A stretch of 49,971 bases of DNA, taken from contig CANIWM010000045.1 in NCBI GenBank assembly GCA_947471505.1, positions 1 through 49,971 of the forward strand. The letters run 5' to 3'. Shown here in pieces: positions 22,978-31,833 of the stretch. The translations under genes and the position numbers were made by a program. The notes under the pieces are model-generated. The model was not told the DNA's origin and did no database searches. It saw nothing but the letters and a program-made list of their open reading frames with translations. How positions within the stretch are numbered: position 1 is the first letter of the stretch; every line of letters begins with the position of its first letter. Source of the stretch: Chthoniobacteraceae bacterium (lineage in GTDB: Bacteria; Verrucomicrobiota; Verrucomicrobiia; Chthoniobacterales; Chthoniobacteraceae).

Positions 22978-24330
22978 TCAGTTCGGGCAGCCGGGTTCTT
23001 TGAACTTGTCCACGGCGTAGCGGACGAGAGTGACAGGCTCGACGGGGCTGATGCCGCCTTTTTCGCAGACGATGCGGAACTGCTGCTCGGCGGTGTCGAT
23101 GCCGACGAGCGCAGGCAGGAGCGTTGCGCGGCGTCCGTCGGCAGTGCGAACGATGACGCCGTAGCGCGCTGGGTCTAGCTCGGCTGGCGATGCGATGGGC
23201 TGGAAGGAGTGAAGCACGCTGACCTCGAAGCGGAGGTTGTGCAGCTCGACGCTGGTGACGCGCGGGAAACGCGGGTCGGCAAAGGCGGCACTGCGAGCGT
23301 TGAGCAGAGTCTCCTCGACGACGTTGGGCGTCTGCGGAGTCTCCAGCGAGCCGATGCAGCCCCGCAGTTTGCCACCGGAAGTCTTGATGGTGACGAAGAC
23401 GCCCGCCTGTTGCCGGAGGTAATCGCTGCCGGGCTCGGGGGCTGTGACATTTTCTCCCGCGAGGGTGGCCTCGACCACTCGACGGGCGAGGCGCGGGAGG
23501 TCTTCGCCGGTGGTGAACTCGTGCGAGCGATCCTGCGCGGCGGAGTAAAGAACGGCGACACCGTAGCCGACGCCGAATGGCCCTTCGTAGCTGAGCACGC
23601 GCCCGCCGTCAGTCTTCCAACCAGTCGCAGCAAGGGCGACGGCGGTAGAATCGACCACGTCTTCGGCAGCGCGCGCTTGGAGTCCGGGCGAAATGCGCTC
23701 GATGTCCCGGTATGCCTTGGCGCGCAGGAGCTCGATGAAGCGGGCGTCGAAGTCTTTGGCCGTCGGTTCGTAGCCCGCTGGCGCGCTGGGAATGAGGCGA
23801 TGGCTCATGTCGCCGCTGGCAATGACGGCAATCTTTTTCCCCAACGAATCCGCAGCCAGCGCGATGGCGTGGCCGATGCCATGAATGCCGCCCGCGCCCG
23901 GAGAATTGAGCGCGATGACAACAGTCGGCCCGCGCCATCCGGCTTCTGCGAGGAACCAAAGCGGGACCGCCGCGCCGTGGTCAAGATTTCCAGCGGGGAT
24001 ACCAGAAATCTGCACGCCAGCACGCGGCGCGACTCGGGCGAGTGCTTGGACAAACGCGGCATCCACAGGCAACGCAACGCCCTCATCGGGCGCACCAAAA
24101 GGCGCAAACGTCCCGCGCAGCTCAGCGCAATTCCAAACCCCAAACGCAAACGGCGAACGCGGCGAATGCGGGGAGATGAGCACAAGCGTCTCGGGCTGCG
24201 TAGCGACAATTTCGCGGGAAATCTCGCGCATTGCTGCGAGCGATGCGTCCACCTCGGCAAGGCGTTCGCGCCCGACGGCTGGGACGAGGATAGGGGGATG
24301 CGGCATGAGGGCGGCGATACTGATGTTCAT
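22978..24330 (-). CDS. Fused LigB/Memo-like dioxygenase and AMMECR1 protein
   Basis: A 450-residue protein that joins two members of the AmmeMemoRadiSam system. Residues 1-265 are a class III extradiol-dioxygenase/Memo-like domain with plausible metal or catalytic residues H11 (MPHPPI), H55 (SPHSPRS), H118 (LDHGAAVPLWFL) and the SGDMSHR block (172-178). Residues 270-450 are an AMMECR1 domain with its hallmark KLRGCIGSLE (GCIG at 324-327), ADPRFP and a C-terminal RYAVDKFKE. The radical SAM partner follows five bases later. Memo and AMMECR1 are usually separate proteins, so the fusion indicates physical contact between them. The N-terminal fold could be LigB-type dioxygenase or Memo; I favour LigB by the LDHG and SGDMSH motifs. 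Confidence 0.9.
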   Translation of the reverse strand: MNISIAALMPHPPILVPAVGRERLAEVDASLAAMREISREIVATQPETLVLISPHSPRSPFAFGVWNCAELRGTFAPFGAPDEGVALPVDAAFVQALARVAPRAGVQISGIPAGNLDHGAAVPLWFLAEAGWRGPTVVIALNSPGAGGIHGIGHAIALAADSLGKKIAVIASGDMSHRLIPSAPAGYEPTAKDFDARFIELLRAKAYRDIERISPGLQARAAEDVVDSTAVALAATGWKTDGGRVLSYEGPFGVGYGVAVLYSAAQDRSHEFTTGEDLPRLARRVVEATLAGENVTAPEPGSDYLRQQAGVFVTIKTSGGKLRGCIGSLETPQTPNVVEETLLNARSAAFADPRFPRVTSVELHNLRFEVSVLHSFQPIASPAELDPARYGVIVRTADGRRATLLPALVGIDTAEQQFRIVCEKGGISPVEPVTLVRYAVDKFKEPGCPN

Positions 24331-24473
24331 GGGGAGCTTTTACGCAGATCCTCCAGCGGACCGCAAACCTCGTCGAAGTATATATCCCAGCCACACTCAG
24401 GGGCTGCACTGCGGGCGCAGGTGGGACTGAGTTGGCGGCTAATACTTCGCGCTGACTGCGGGTTGATGCGGCT

Positions 24474-27400
24474 GTGACTAAATATCCCGCCGCTTTTTTC
24501 TTCATCGCGATTTCCGCGCCGGTGCATGCCGCGCCTGTGGACTTCAATCGCGATGTCCGGCCTATTCTCTCGGAAAACTGCTTTTACTGCCACGGGCAGG
24601 ACCCGAATAAACGCGAGGCCGACCTGCGCCTGGACGTCCGCGATGTGGCGCTGAAGCTGAAGGCGTTTGTGCCGGGCAATGCGGACGCGAGTGAGCTCAT
24701 CACGCGAATCAATACCGACGACCGCGACGACCTCATGCCGCCGCCAAAGTCGAACCGCCGCCTTTCGCCCGCGCAGAAGGAAACGCTGAAGCGGTGGATC
24801 AGCGAAGGCGCGAATTATTCGCAGCACTGGGCCTACGTGCCGCCCGCCCGCCTGCAAGCGCCGGCGGTGAAGAACCCGGCATCGGCGCGCAACCCGATTG
24901 ACGGGTTCGTTTTGGAAAAACTGGACGCGGCGGGTTTGCAGCCATCGCCGGAAGCGAGCCGCGAGACGCTCATCCGGCGGCTGTCGCTCGACCTCATCGG
25001 GCTCCCGCCAAAGCCGGAGGAAGTGGACGCTTTTGTCGCCGATACTTCGCCGGACGCTTATGAAAAGGTCGTCGAGCGGCTGCTCGCGTCGCCGCACTAC
25101 GGCGAACGGATGTCGCTCCCGTGGCTCGATGCGGCGCGTTATGCGGACAGCAACGGCTTTCAGCAGGATGGCGACACGCATCAGTATTTCTGGCGCGATT
25201 GGGTGGTGAAGGCGCTCAATGCGGACATGCCGTTCGACCAGTTCAGCATCGAACAACTCGCGGGCGATTTGCTGCCGAACCCCACGGAGGAACAGCTCGT
25301 CGCGACGGCGTTTAATCGAAACCATTTGCTCAACGGCGAGGGCGGCGCGATTCCCGAGGAACAGCGCAACGTGATCCTGTTTGACCGCATGGATACGACG
25401 GCGACGAACTGGCTCGGCCTCACGATGGCGTGCACGCAATGCCACGACCATAAATACGACCCCATCACCCAGCGCGATTACTACTCGATGCTCGCGATGT
25501 TTAACAATGTGCCCGAGTCCGGCACGCCGTCCGGCGGCGGACAGTATCGCATCGCGGATCCTTCGATCACGGTCGGCACGGACGAGGAAAAAGCGAAGCT
25601 CAAATCGCTGGAGGCCGCACTCGCCGAAGCGAAGAAAACGGAGGGCGCTGCGGAGAAATCGCCCGAAACTGCGGCCGCTTACGAGGCTGCGGAGAAAGAC
25701 CTCCTCGACGACAAGCCGGTCGAGTGGACCGTGCTCACGCCGCAGTCGATGACCGCCACGGGCGACGCAATGCTGAGCGTGCTCGACGACCAGTCGATCT
25801 TCGCCGACGGCCCAAGCCCGGATAAATCGAACTACACTATCACGCTCCCCGCGGGCAGCGTGCCGATCACTGGCTTTCGCATCGAGACCATCCCGGATCG
25901 CCGCCTGCCAAAAAAAGGCGCAGGCCGCGGAGACAGCGGGAACGCCGTGCTCACGAAGCTCCGGGTAAAAGCAGGCGGCGCGGAAGTGAAGCTCAACGCC
26001 GCGAGCGCCACGTATTCGCAGGGCGGATTCTCGCCGCAGGGAGTCATCGACGACGACCCGAATACTGCGTGGGCATTTTTCCCCGAGACCACAAAGCCAT
26101 ACATCCTCATCGTGCAATGCGCCGCGCCGATTGCCACGCCTGCGGATGGAAAAGTGGAGCTCACCTTCGAGTTTCAGTCGGCGAACAAACAGCACACGCT
26201 GGGACGTTTTCGCATTGCCTCGACCGGAGCGCCGCAGCCCGCATCGCGCAAGGCGCTGCCCGACGAAATCGCGGCGATCGTGAAGAAACCGGAGCGCTCG
26301 AAAGACGAGGCGAAGAAGCTCCGCGATTACGTTTCCAAAAACGCCGCACCCGCCGCGCTCGTCGCCGCTCGCGACAAAACAAAAGCCGCCGACAAGGCGA
26401 TGAACGACTTCAAACAGAATCTGCCGCGCGTAATGGTCATGAGCGATTCCAAGCCACGGAAATCGCACATCCTCAGTCGCGGCGAATACCTCCAGCCAAA
26501 GGACGAAGTGACGATGAGCACGCCCGCTTTTCTCGCGCCGATGCCTGCCGAAGCGCCGCGCAACCGGCTCGGATTTGCGCGCTGGCTTTTCCAGCCCGAG
26601 CATCCGCTGACTGCGCGCGTCCAGATGAACCGCATGTGGCAGTACTTCTTCGGCGTGGGCATCGTGAAGACCGTCGAAGACCTCGGCGTGCAAAGCGAAG
26701 TGCCAGTGCATCAACCGCTACTCGACTGGCTCTCCGTCGAGTTTCGCGAAAAGGGCTGGAGCCAGAAACACATGGTCCGCCTCATCGTGAATAGCGCGAC
26801 ATACCGACAAAGCAGTCGTGTTTCCAAAGAACTCGTCGCCCGCGATCCCGAGAACCGGCTCTTTGCACGCGCCTCGCGGTTCCGCTCGCCGTCGATGGTT
26901 CTCCGCGATGTTGCGCTCGCCGCGAGCGGACTGCTGGATACACGCATGGGCGGCAAGCCGGTTTATCCGTACCAGCCGGGCGAAGTGTGGGAGACGCTCG
27001 GCATTACGAAGGAGCGCGATTTTACGTATCCGGGCTCGAAAGGCAGCGACCTCTACCGGCGCAGCATTTACACATTCTGGCGGCGCACGATCGGCCCCGT
27101 GAACATGTTCGACGCGTCGTCGCGCCAAGTCTGCAAAGTGCGCGGCGGCACGACGTCCACACCGCTCCACGCGCTCACCACGCTGAACGATCCCACCTGG
27201 GCCGAAGCCTCGCGCGTCCTCGCGCAACACGCCATGGAAAACGCGCCGGATACTGCCGCGCGCACGACGTGGGCATTCCGCCGCGTGCTCGGCCGCGTGC
27301 CAAAGCCGGAGCAACTCGCCATTCTCCAGCGGGCATACGAAAAACAACTCGTCTTCTACACGCAGGACGCGAAAGCCGCCGAGGCCGCAGTCGCCATCGG

Positions 27401-27503
27401 CACCGCACCGCGCGCAGAAAAACTCAACACCGCCGAGCACGCCGCCATGAGCGCCGTGTGCCTCGCCATCCTCAACCTCGACCAAGCACTCACACGCGAA
27501 TGA
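24474..27503 (+). CDS. PSCyt1-DUF1549-DUF1553 cytochrome-type protein
   Basis: A 1009-residue exported protein typical of the PVC superphylum. After a signal peptide (KYPAAFFFIAISAPVHAA), a PSCyt1 haem domain carries CFYCH (C36-H40). DUF1549 follows (about 145-350) with a second haem-like site CTQCH (C320-H324) in a CTQCHDHKYDPI block. A beta-rich region and a coiled, charged region (about 600-665) lead to DUF1553 (about 690-985), with FARWLFQPEHPLTARV, NRMWQYFFG and FLxRT-like endings. The GTG at 24474 is used. The DUF1501 gene downstream overlaps by four bases. Such pairs are abundant in these genomes; their reactions are unproven, though extracellular polysaccharide or sugar oxidation is usually proposed. 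Confidence 0.93.
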   Translation: MTKYPAAFFFIAISAPVHAAPVDFNRDVRPILSENCFYCHGQDPNKREADLRLDVRDVALKLKAFVPGNADASELITRINTDDRDDLMPPPKSNRRLSPAQKETLKRWISEGANYSQHWAYVPPARLQAPAVKNPASARNPIDGFVLEKLDAAGLQPSPEASRETLIRRLSLDLIGLPPKPEEVDAFVADTSPDAYEKVVERLLASPHYGERMSLPWLDAARYADSNGFQQDGDTHQYFWRDWVVKALNADMPFDQFSIEQLAGDLLPNPTEEQLVATAFNRNHLLNGEGGAIPEEQRNVILFDRMDTTATNWLGLTMACTQCHDHKYDPITQRDYYSMLAMFNNVPESGTPSGGGQYRIADPSITVGTDEEKAKLKSLEAALAEAKKTEGAAEKSPETAAAYEAAEKDLLDDKPVEWTVLTPQSMTATGDAMLSVLDDQSIFADGPSPDKSNYTITLPAGSVPITGFRIETIPDRRLPKKGAGRGDSGNAVLTKLRVKAGGAEVKLNAASATYSQGGFSPQGVIDDDPNTAWAFFPETTKPYILIVQCAAPIATPADGKVELTFEFQSANKQHTLGRFRIASTGAPQPASRKALPDEIAAIVKKPERSKDEAKKLRDYVSKNAAPAALVAARDKTKAADKAMNDFKQNLPRVMVMSDSKPRKSHILSRGEYLQPKDEVTMSTPAFLAPMPAEAPRNRLGFARWLFQPEHPLTARVQMNRMWQYFFGVGIVKTVEDLGVQSEVPVHQPLLDWLSVEFREKGWSQKHMVRLIVNSATYRQSSRVSKELVARDPENRLFARASRFRSPSMVLRDVALAASGLLDTRMGGKPVYPYQPGEVWETLGITKERDFTYPGSKGSDLYRRSIYTFWRRTIGPVNMFDASSRQVCKVRGGTTSTPLHALTTLNDPTWAEASRVLAQHAMENAPDTAARTTWAFRRVLGRVPKPEQLAILQRAYEKQLVFYTQDAKAAEAAVAIGTAPRAEKLNTAEHAAMSAVCLAILNLDQALTRE

Positions 27504-28939
27504 ACCCTGACTTCCAAACCAACATCGACCGCGTCAACCGCCGGCAATTCTTCGGACGCGCGGCACAAGGAATCGGCGGCGCGGCGCTGGCCTCGCTGCT
27601 TACCGGAAACGGCACGGCTGCCGAGACACTTCCCGGGCTTCCGCACTTCGCGCCGAAGGCCAAGCGCGTCGTCTGCCTTTGGCAGGGCGGCGGATGCTCG
27701 CACGTCGATCTTTTCGACCCGAAGCCGACCCTCACAAAGATGCAGGGCCAGGACATTCCCGCCAGCGTCCGCGGGACCACGCGGCTCTCGACGATGACGT
27801 CGGGCGCTTCGAGATGGCCGATGGTCGGACCGATCAAACCCTTCCAAAAATACGGCCAGTGTGGAATGGAACTCAGCTCGATGCTTCCGAGCCTCGGCAA
27901 ACTCGCCGACGACATCTGCCTCGTCCGCTCCATGCACACGGAAGCCGTGAATCACGCGCCGGGCGTCACCTTTTTCATGACGGGTTCGCAGGTTCCCGGA
28001 CGCCCCAGCCTCGGCTCGTGGCTGACGTACGGCCTCGGCTGCGAGAGCCAGGACCTTCCGGCTTACGTCGTGATGACCTCGTCGGACAAAGGCAAAACGT
28101 GCGGGCAGCTTTTCTACGATTACTATTGGGGCTCCGGCTTTCTCCCGAGCCGATTCCAAGGCGTGCGCCTGCGCAATACCGGCGACCCTGTGCCGTATCT
28201 CGAAAGCCCCGCGGGCACCACGCACACTTCCCGCCGTGCGCTGCTCGACGACATTCGCGCGCTCAACGAAGAGCACCTCGCGGACTACGGCGACCCCGAG
28301 ATCGACACGCGCATTTCGCAATACGAAATGGCCTACCGCATGCAGACGAGCGTGCCCGACCTCATGGATTTCTCAAAGGAGCCGAAGAGCGTCATCGAGC
28401 GCTACGGCCCAGATGCATTGGTGAAAGGAACCTTCGCCAACAACTGCCTCATCGCCCGCCGGCTGCTCGAACGCGGCGTTCGCTTCGTCCAGCTCATGCA
28501 TGCCGGATGGGACCAGCACGGCAACCTCTTCACCCAACTCGAAGTCCAGTGCCGCGACACCGAAGTCCCAGCCGCCGCGCTCATCGCCGACCTCAAAGAG
28601 CGCGGTCTTCTCGATGACACACTCGTCTATTGGGGCAACGAATTTGGCCGCACGCCGTTTGGCCAGGGCGACCCCGCCAAGCCCAACGGACGCGACCACT
28701 TTGGCCGCGCATACAGCGTCTTCCTCGCCGGCGGCGGCGTCCGCGGCGGCACCGTCTATGGCGAGACCGATGAATTCGCATGGAACATCGTCCGCGACCC
28801 CGTGCACGTCCATGACATGCAAGCCACCATCATGCATCTCTGCGGCATCAACCACGAAGCCTTCACCTTCCGTTATCAAGGCCGCCAATTCCGACTCACC
28901 GACGTCCACGGACACCCGGTAAAAGGCATCATCGCGTAA
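27500..28939 (+). CDS. DUF1501 family Tat-exported protein
   Basis: A 479-residue DUF1501 protein, a member of the sulfatase/alkaline phosphatase-like superfamily. The N-terminus has a Tat-type signal with RRQFFGRAAQGIGGAALASLL (residues 14-34). The body includes the usual CLWQGGGCSHVDLFDPKP, YGQCGMELS, HAPGVTFFMTG, WDQHGN, GNEFGRTPF and GRDHFGRAY blocks. The ATG overlaps the upstream DUF1553 stop (ATGA), so translation is coupled. The two proteins are a recurring pair in Planctomycetes and Verrucomicrobiota. A role in extracytoplasmic degradation of sulfated or complex polysaccharides is suggested for related clusters, but this gene has no sulfatase signature I can identify. Confidence 0.93.
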   Translation: MNPDFQTNIDRVNRRQFFGRAAQGIGGAALASLLTGNGTAAETLPGLPHFAPKAKRVVCLWQGGGCSHVDLFDPKPTLTKMQGQDIPASVRGTTRLSTMTSGASRWPMVGPIKPFQKYGQCGMELSSMLPSLGKLADDICLVRSMHTEAVNHAPGVTFFMTGSQVPGRPSLGSWLTYGLGCESQDLPAYVVMTSSDKGKTCGQLFYDYYWGSGFLPSRFQGVRLRNTGDPVPYLESPAGTTHTSRRALLDDIRALNEEHLADYGDPEIDTRISQYEMAYRMQTSVPDLMDFSKEPKSVIERYGPDALVKGTFANNCLIARRLLERGVRFVQLMHAGWDQHGNLFTQLEVQCRDTEVPAAALIADLKERGLLDDTLVYWGNEFGRTPFGQGDPAKPNGRDHFGRAYSVFLAGGGVRGGTVYGETDEFAWNIVRDPVHVHDMQATIMHLCGINHEAFTFRYQGRQFRLTDVHGHPVKGIIA

Positions 28940-29026
28940 AATCGGGCTGAGCAGGAATAACTGCCTCATTTTCCACTCCCATGCTTGCCCGCGACGCCGG
29001 GACCTGATTTCACAGCACCTCATTTT

Positions 29027-29956
29027 ATGGAAAAAGTCATCATTCTCGGGACCGGCTGCGCTGGTCTTACCGCCGCAATTTACGCCGCTCGCGCCAATCT
29101 CAGCCCGCTCGTCCTCGAAGGCGCGGAGCCCGGCGGGCAGCTTTCCACGACGACACTGGTGGAGAACTATCCCGGCTTTCGCGATGGAGTGATGGGGCCG
29201 GAGCTTATCATGAATATGAAGGCGCAAGCAGAACGGTTCGGCGCTCGCTTTCAATACGCGGAATGCACGGGGCTCAAGCGCGGCGAGGGGCATGTGAGCG
29301 TGGAGGTGGAGGGCGAATGGATCGACACTGGCTCGCTCATCGTCGCCAGCGGTGCCAGCGCAAAATGGCTCGGGCTCGACCGCGAGCGCGAGCTGCGCGG
29401 GCATGGACTGACGAGCTGCGCGACGTGCGACGGGGCGTTCTACCGCAACGTGCCGGTGTGCGTCGTCGGCGGCGGCGACTCGGCGGCGGAAGAGGCTACG
29501 TTCCTCACCCGCTTCGCCAGCAAAGTGTATCTCATCCATCGCCGCGACACGCTGCGTGCGTCGAAGGTCATGATCCAGCGCGTGCTGGATAATCCGAAGG
29601 TCGAACCCGTCTGGAACTCCGCCCCGACCGAGTATCTCACGGACGACGAAGGCCATGTCCGCGCGGTGAAACTCAAAAACCTCGTGTCCGGCGTGGAGAG
29701 CGAACTGGAGATGAAGTGCGTCTTCGTCGCCATCGGCCACACGCCGAATACCGCGCCGTTCAAAGGCATCCTCGACCTCGATGAAAACGGCTACCTTTTG
29801 CAGCAACCCGGCAGCACCGCGACGAACATCCCCGGCGTCTTCGCAGCAGGCGACGTGAGCGACCATCGCTACCGGCAAGCAGTCACCGCAAGCGGCCAAG
29901 GCTGCGCCGCCGCGCTGGATGCCGAGCGTTACCTCGCGGACATCGGGGTGCATTGA
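29027..29956 (+). CDS. trxB: Thioredoxin reductase
   Basis: A 309-residue FAD/NADPH thioredoxin reductase of the low-molecular-weight type. The FAD-binding loop is GTGCAGLTAA (8-17), the active-site disulfide is C131/C134 in TSCATCDGAFYR, the NADPH loop is GGGDSAAEEA, and GVFAAGDVSDHRYRQAVTA closes the FAD domain. The ATG at 29027 (MEKVIILGTG) fits the family. It keeps thioredoxins reduced in the cytoplasm. The gap before it, after the DUF1501 gene, shows no terminator. The downstream glycosyltransferase frame is in phase with trxB, separated by its TGA. Confidence 0.96.
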   Translation: MEKVIILGTGCAGLTAAIYAARANLSPLVLEGAEPGGQLSTTTLVENYPGFRDGVMGPELIMNMKAQAERFGARFQYAECTGLKRGEGHVSVEVEGEWIDTGSLIVASGASAKWLGLDRERELRGHGLTSCATCDGAFYRNVPVCVVGGGDSAAEEATFLTRFASKVYLIHRRDTLRASKVMIQRVLDNPKVEPVWNSAPTEYLTDDEGHVRAVKLKNLVSGVESELEMKCVFVAIGHTPNTAPFKGILDLDENGYLLQQPGSTATNIPGVFAAGDVSDHRYRQAVTASGQGCAAALDAERYLADIGVH

Positions 29957-29993
29957 AAACGCGGAAGCCCCGCACGTCTCTCAACTCTCAGCC

Positions 29994-30008
29994 CTCAACT
30001 CTCAACTA
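29994..30008 (+). repeat. 15-base repeat before the glycosyltransferase (copy 2)
   Basis: CTCAACTCTCAACTA here is identical to the minus-strand sequence at 3048-3062 before pilT. It is preceded by a related CTCTCAACTCTCA at 29978-29990, so the site is a short partial tandem array. It ends two bases before a CTG that may be the true glycosyltransferase start. Confidence 0.55.
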
Positions 30009-30046
30009 AGCTGAAGGTCTGCGACGTCACTCAATTCTGGTCCCCC

Positions 30047-31159
30047 GTGAGCGGCGGCGTGCGGCGATACGTGGCGGAGAAAGTACGCGCGCTGCGTAAG
30101 TGCGGAGGGCAGCATGTGCTCATCATCCCCGGCGCGTGCGACTCGGTGAGCGGCGACGATTCGGCGCGCGTCTATACAATCGCGAGCCCGTGTGTATCGC
30201 GCGTGACGCAGTATCGTGTGATGCTCCGCCTCGGAGAAATCGCGCGCATTTTAGCGGCGGAGCAGCCGGACATCGTGGAGAGCGGCGACCCATACCAAGT
30301 CGGCTTTGCCGTGGCGCGACATGCGGCAGCGCTAGGGATTCCGAGCGTGGCTTTTTACCACTCGCACTTCGCAGAATCCGAAGTCCGCCCGCTTGGACGC
30401 TGGATTGGCAGGACGGCGGCGGAGTTGTTCGTGTCGCTCGCATCGCGCTACACGCGGCAGCTCTACGGGCGATTCGCACGGACGCTTGTGGCGTCGCCGA
30501 TGCTGGCGACGGTGCTGGAAACATGGGGCGTTTCCAACACAACCGTCGTTGATCTCGGAGTGGACGCCGGGCGCTTCGTGCCGGGAGATCGCACTGCTGC
30601 ACGAGCGACGCTCGGCATTGCACCGGGCGCGCGCGTGCTGCTCTCCGTGGGCCGACTCGCGGCGGAAAAGAATACGCGCCTGCTGTGCGATGCGTTCCGT
30701 CTGGTGCCGGGATACCACCTCATCATCTCGGGCGAAGGGTTGCAGCGCGACGCGGTGGAGCGCCTGCGCGCCGAGACGGGCGCGGTGACGTGGCTGCCCT
30801 TCCTCAACAGCCACGAGGAACTGCTCCGGCTTTTCCACGCGGCGGACTTATTTGTGCATCCCGGCGTGCAGGAGACGTTCGGCCTCGTGACGCTGGAAGC
30901 ACAAGCGTGCGGCCTGCCGGTGGTCGGAATCGTGGGCACGCCGATGGACCGCATCGTGCGCCACACGCAGGACTTCTGGGCGCGCTCGGCCACGGCGGAA
31001 AGTCTCGCTGGCGCTATCGCCGCCGCATTTTCCCACGACCTGCCCGCGCTCGGCGCAGCGGCCCGCTCGGCGGTGGCTGCGGAGTTTGCGTGGAGCGTCG
31101 TCATGGCGCGGTTGTTTGACGTGTACCGCGAAGTCATCCACGAATACGCGCGGCAATGA
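30047..31159 (+). CDS. Glycosyltransferase family 4
   Basis: A retaining GT4 glycosyltransferase with a GT-B fold. The N-terminal domain starts at GGVRRYVAEKV, the donor domain has SVGRLAAEKN, and the EX7E motif is QETFGLVTLEAQACGLP. Using the GTG at 30047 gives 370 residues, but family homology begins earlier: codons from 30011 read (L)KVCDVTQFWSPVSGGV, and there is no ATG, GTG or TTG between the trxB stop and 30047. The true start may be CTG at 30011, giving 382 residues. The next gene's ATG overlaps this stop. Products of such genes add sugars to lipid or exopolysaccharide acceptors; the acceptor here is unknown. Confidence 0.87.
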   Translation: MSGGVRRYVAEKVRALRKCGGQHVLIIPGACDSVSGDDSARVYTIASPCVSRVTQYRVMLRLGEIARILAAEQPDIVESGDPYQVGFAVARHAAALGIPSVAFYHSHFAESEVRPLGRWIGRTAAELFVSLASRYTRQLYGRFARTLVASPMLATVLETWGVSNTTVVDLGVDAGRFVPGDRTAARATLGIAPGARVLLSVGRLAAEKNTRLLCDAFRLVPGYHLIISGEGLQRDAVERLRAETGAVTWLPFLNSHEELLRLFHAADLFVHPGVQETFGLVTLEAQACGLPVVGIVGTPMDRIVRHTQDFWARSATAESLAGAIAAAFSHDLPALGAAARSAVAAEFAWSVVMARLFDVYREVIHEYARQ

Positions 31160-31815
31160 ACTCGAACGTCCACATCCGAAAATTCTGCGGCTCCGACCGC
31201 GAGGCCGTTCGGCAACTGTGCTGCGACACGGGCTTCCTCGGGCAGCCGATTGACCCAGTGTTTGAGGACCGCGAACTCTTCGCGAACTACCTCACCCGCT
31301 ACTACACCGACGCGGAGCCGGAGGCGGCATTCGTCGTAGAAAAGGACGGCGTCGTGCGCGGCTACCTGCTCGGCTCTCGGCGACCGTTCCGGCAACAGCT
31401 TTTCAACACCTTCAATAACCTCAGCCTGCTCGCCAAAGGCCTCGTGCGATACCGACGCTACAACGAAGCATCGCGCAAATTCGTCCGCTGGATTCTCACC
31501 CAGGCTTGGCGCGAAGTTCCCGCCGCGCCACGCCGCACGGCACATTTTCACTTCAACGTGATGCCCGACGCCCGCAGTCTGAAAACAATGAGGGAGCTGA
31601 CCTCGCAGTATTTCAACTTCCTCCGCGCACACGGCGAAACACAGGTCTTCGGGCAAATCGTTGCCTTCGATGGCCGACGCGGCGCAGCCCTCTTCGAGCG
31701 CCACGGCTTCACCGTGCTGAACAGGGCCGAGATCACCAAGTATCGCGACGTGCATCCGGGGAAAGTTTTCCTCTGCACGGTGATGAAGGAACTCGGGGAA
31801 GCCGGGAGCGATTAA
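31156..31815 (+). CDS. GNAT-like acetyltransferase
   Basis: A 219-residue protein that I place in the GNAT N-acetyltransferase superfamily by pattern: MNSNVHIRKFCGSDREAVRQ at the N-terminus, FVVEKDGVVRGYLLGS as the central beta-alpha unit, and a C-terminal GAALFERHGFTVLNR, which resembles the acetyl-CoA-binding end of GNAT proteins. The middle 60 residues are unusual. Its ATG overlaps the stop of the glycosyltransferase (ATGA), so the two are cotranslated; modification of a sugar or glycolipid would fit that context. Confidence in the fold is moderate, in the substrate none. Confidence 0.7.
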   Translation: MNSNVHIRKFCGSDREAVRQLCCDTGFLGQPIDPVFEDRELFANYLTRYYTDAEPEAAFVVEKDGVVRGYLLGSRRPFRQQLFNTFNNLSLLAKGLVRYRRYNEASRKFVRWILTQAWREVPAAPRRTAHFHFNVMPDARSLKTMRELTSQYFNFLRAHGETQVFGQIVAFDGRRGAALFERHGFTVLNRAEITKYRDVHPGKVFLCTVMKELGEAGSD

Positions 31816-31833
31816 GCACGGAGACATTTTGCC

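Noticed and set aside
24327-26714. 795-residue open frame opposite the PSCyt gene
   Set aside because: GC-rich third positions open long antisense frames; the translation is Arg/Val-rich and the plus-strand gene has clear haem and DUF motifs.
28373-29953. 526-residue open frame opposite the DUF1501 and trxB genes
   Set aside because: It spans two conserved genes on the other strand and matches nothing I know.
29957-30046. trxB-glycosyltransferase natural fusion by read-through
   Set aside because: The frames are in phase, but the trxB TGA is a normal end of the protein and 30 codons of repeat-like sequence follow.
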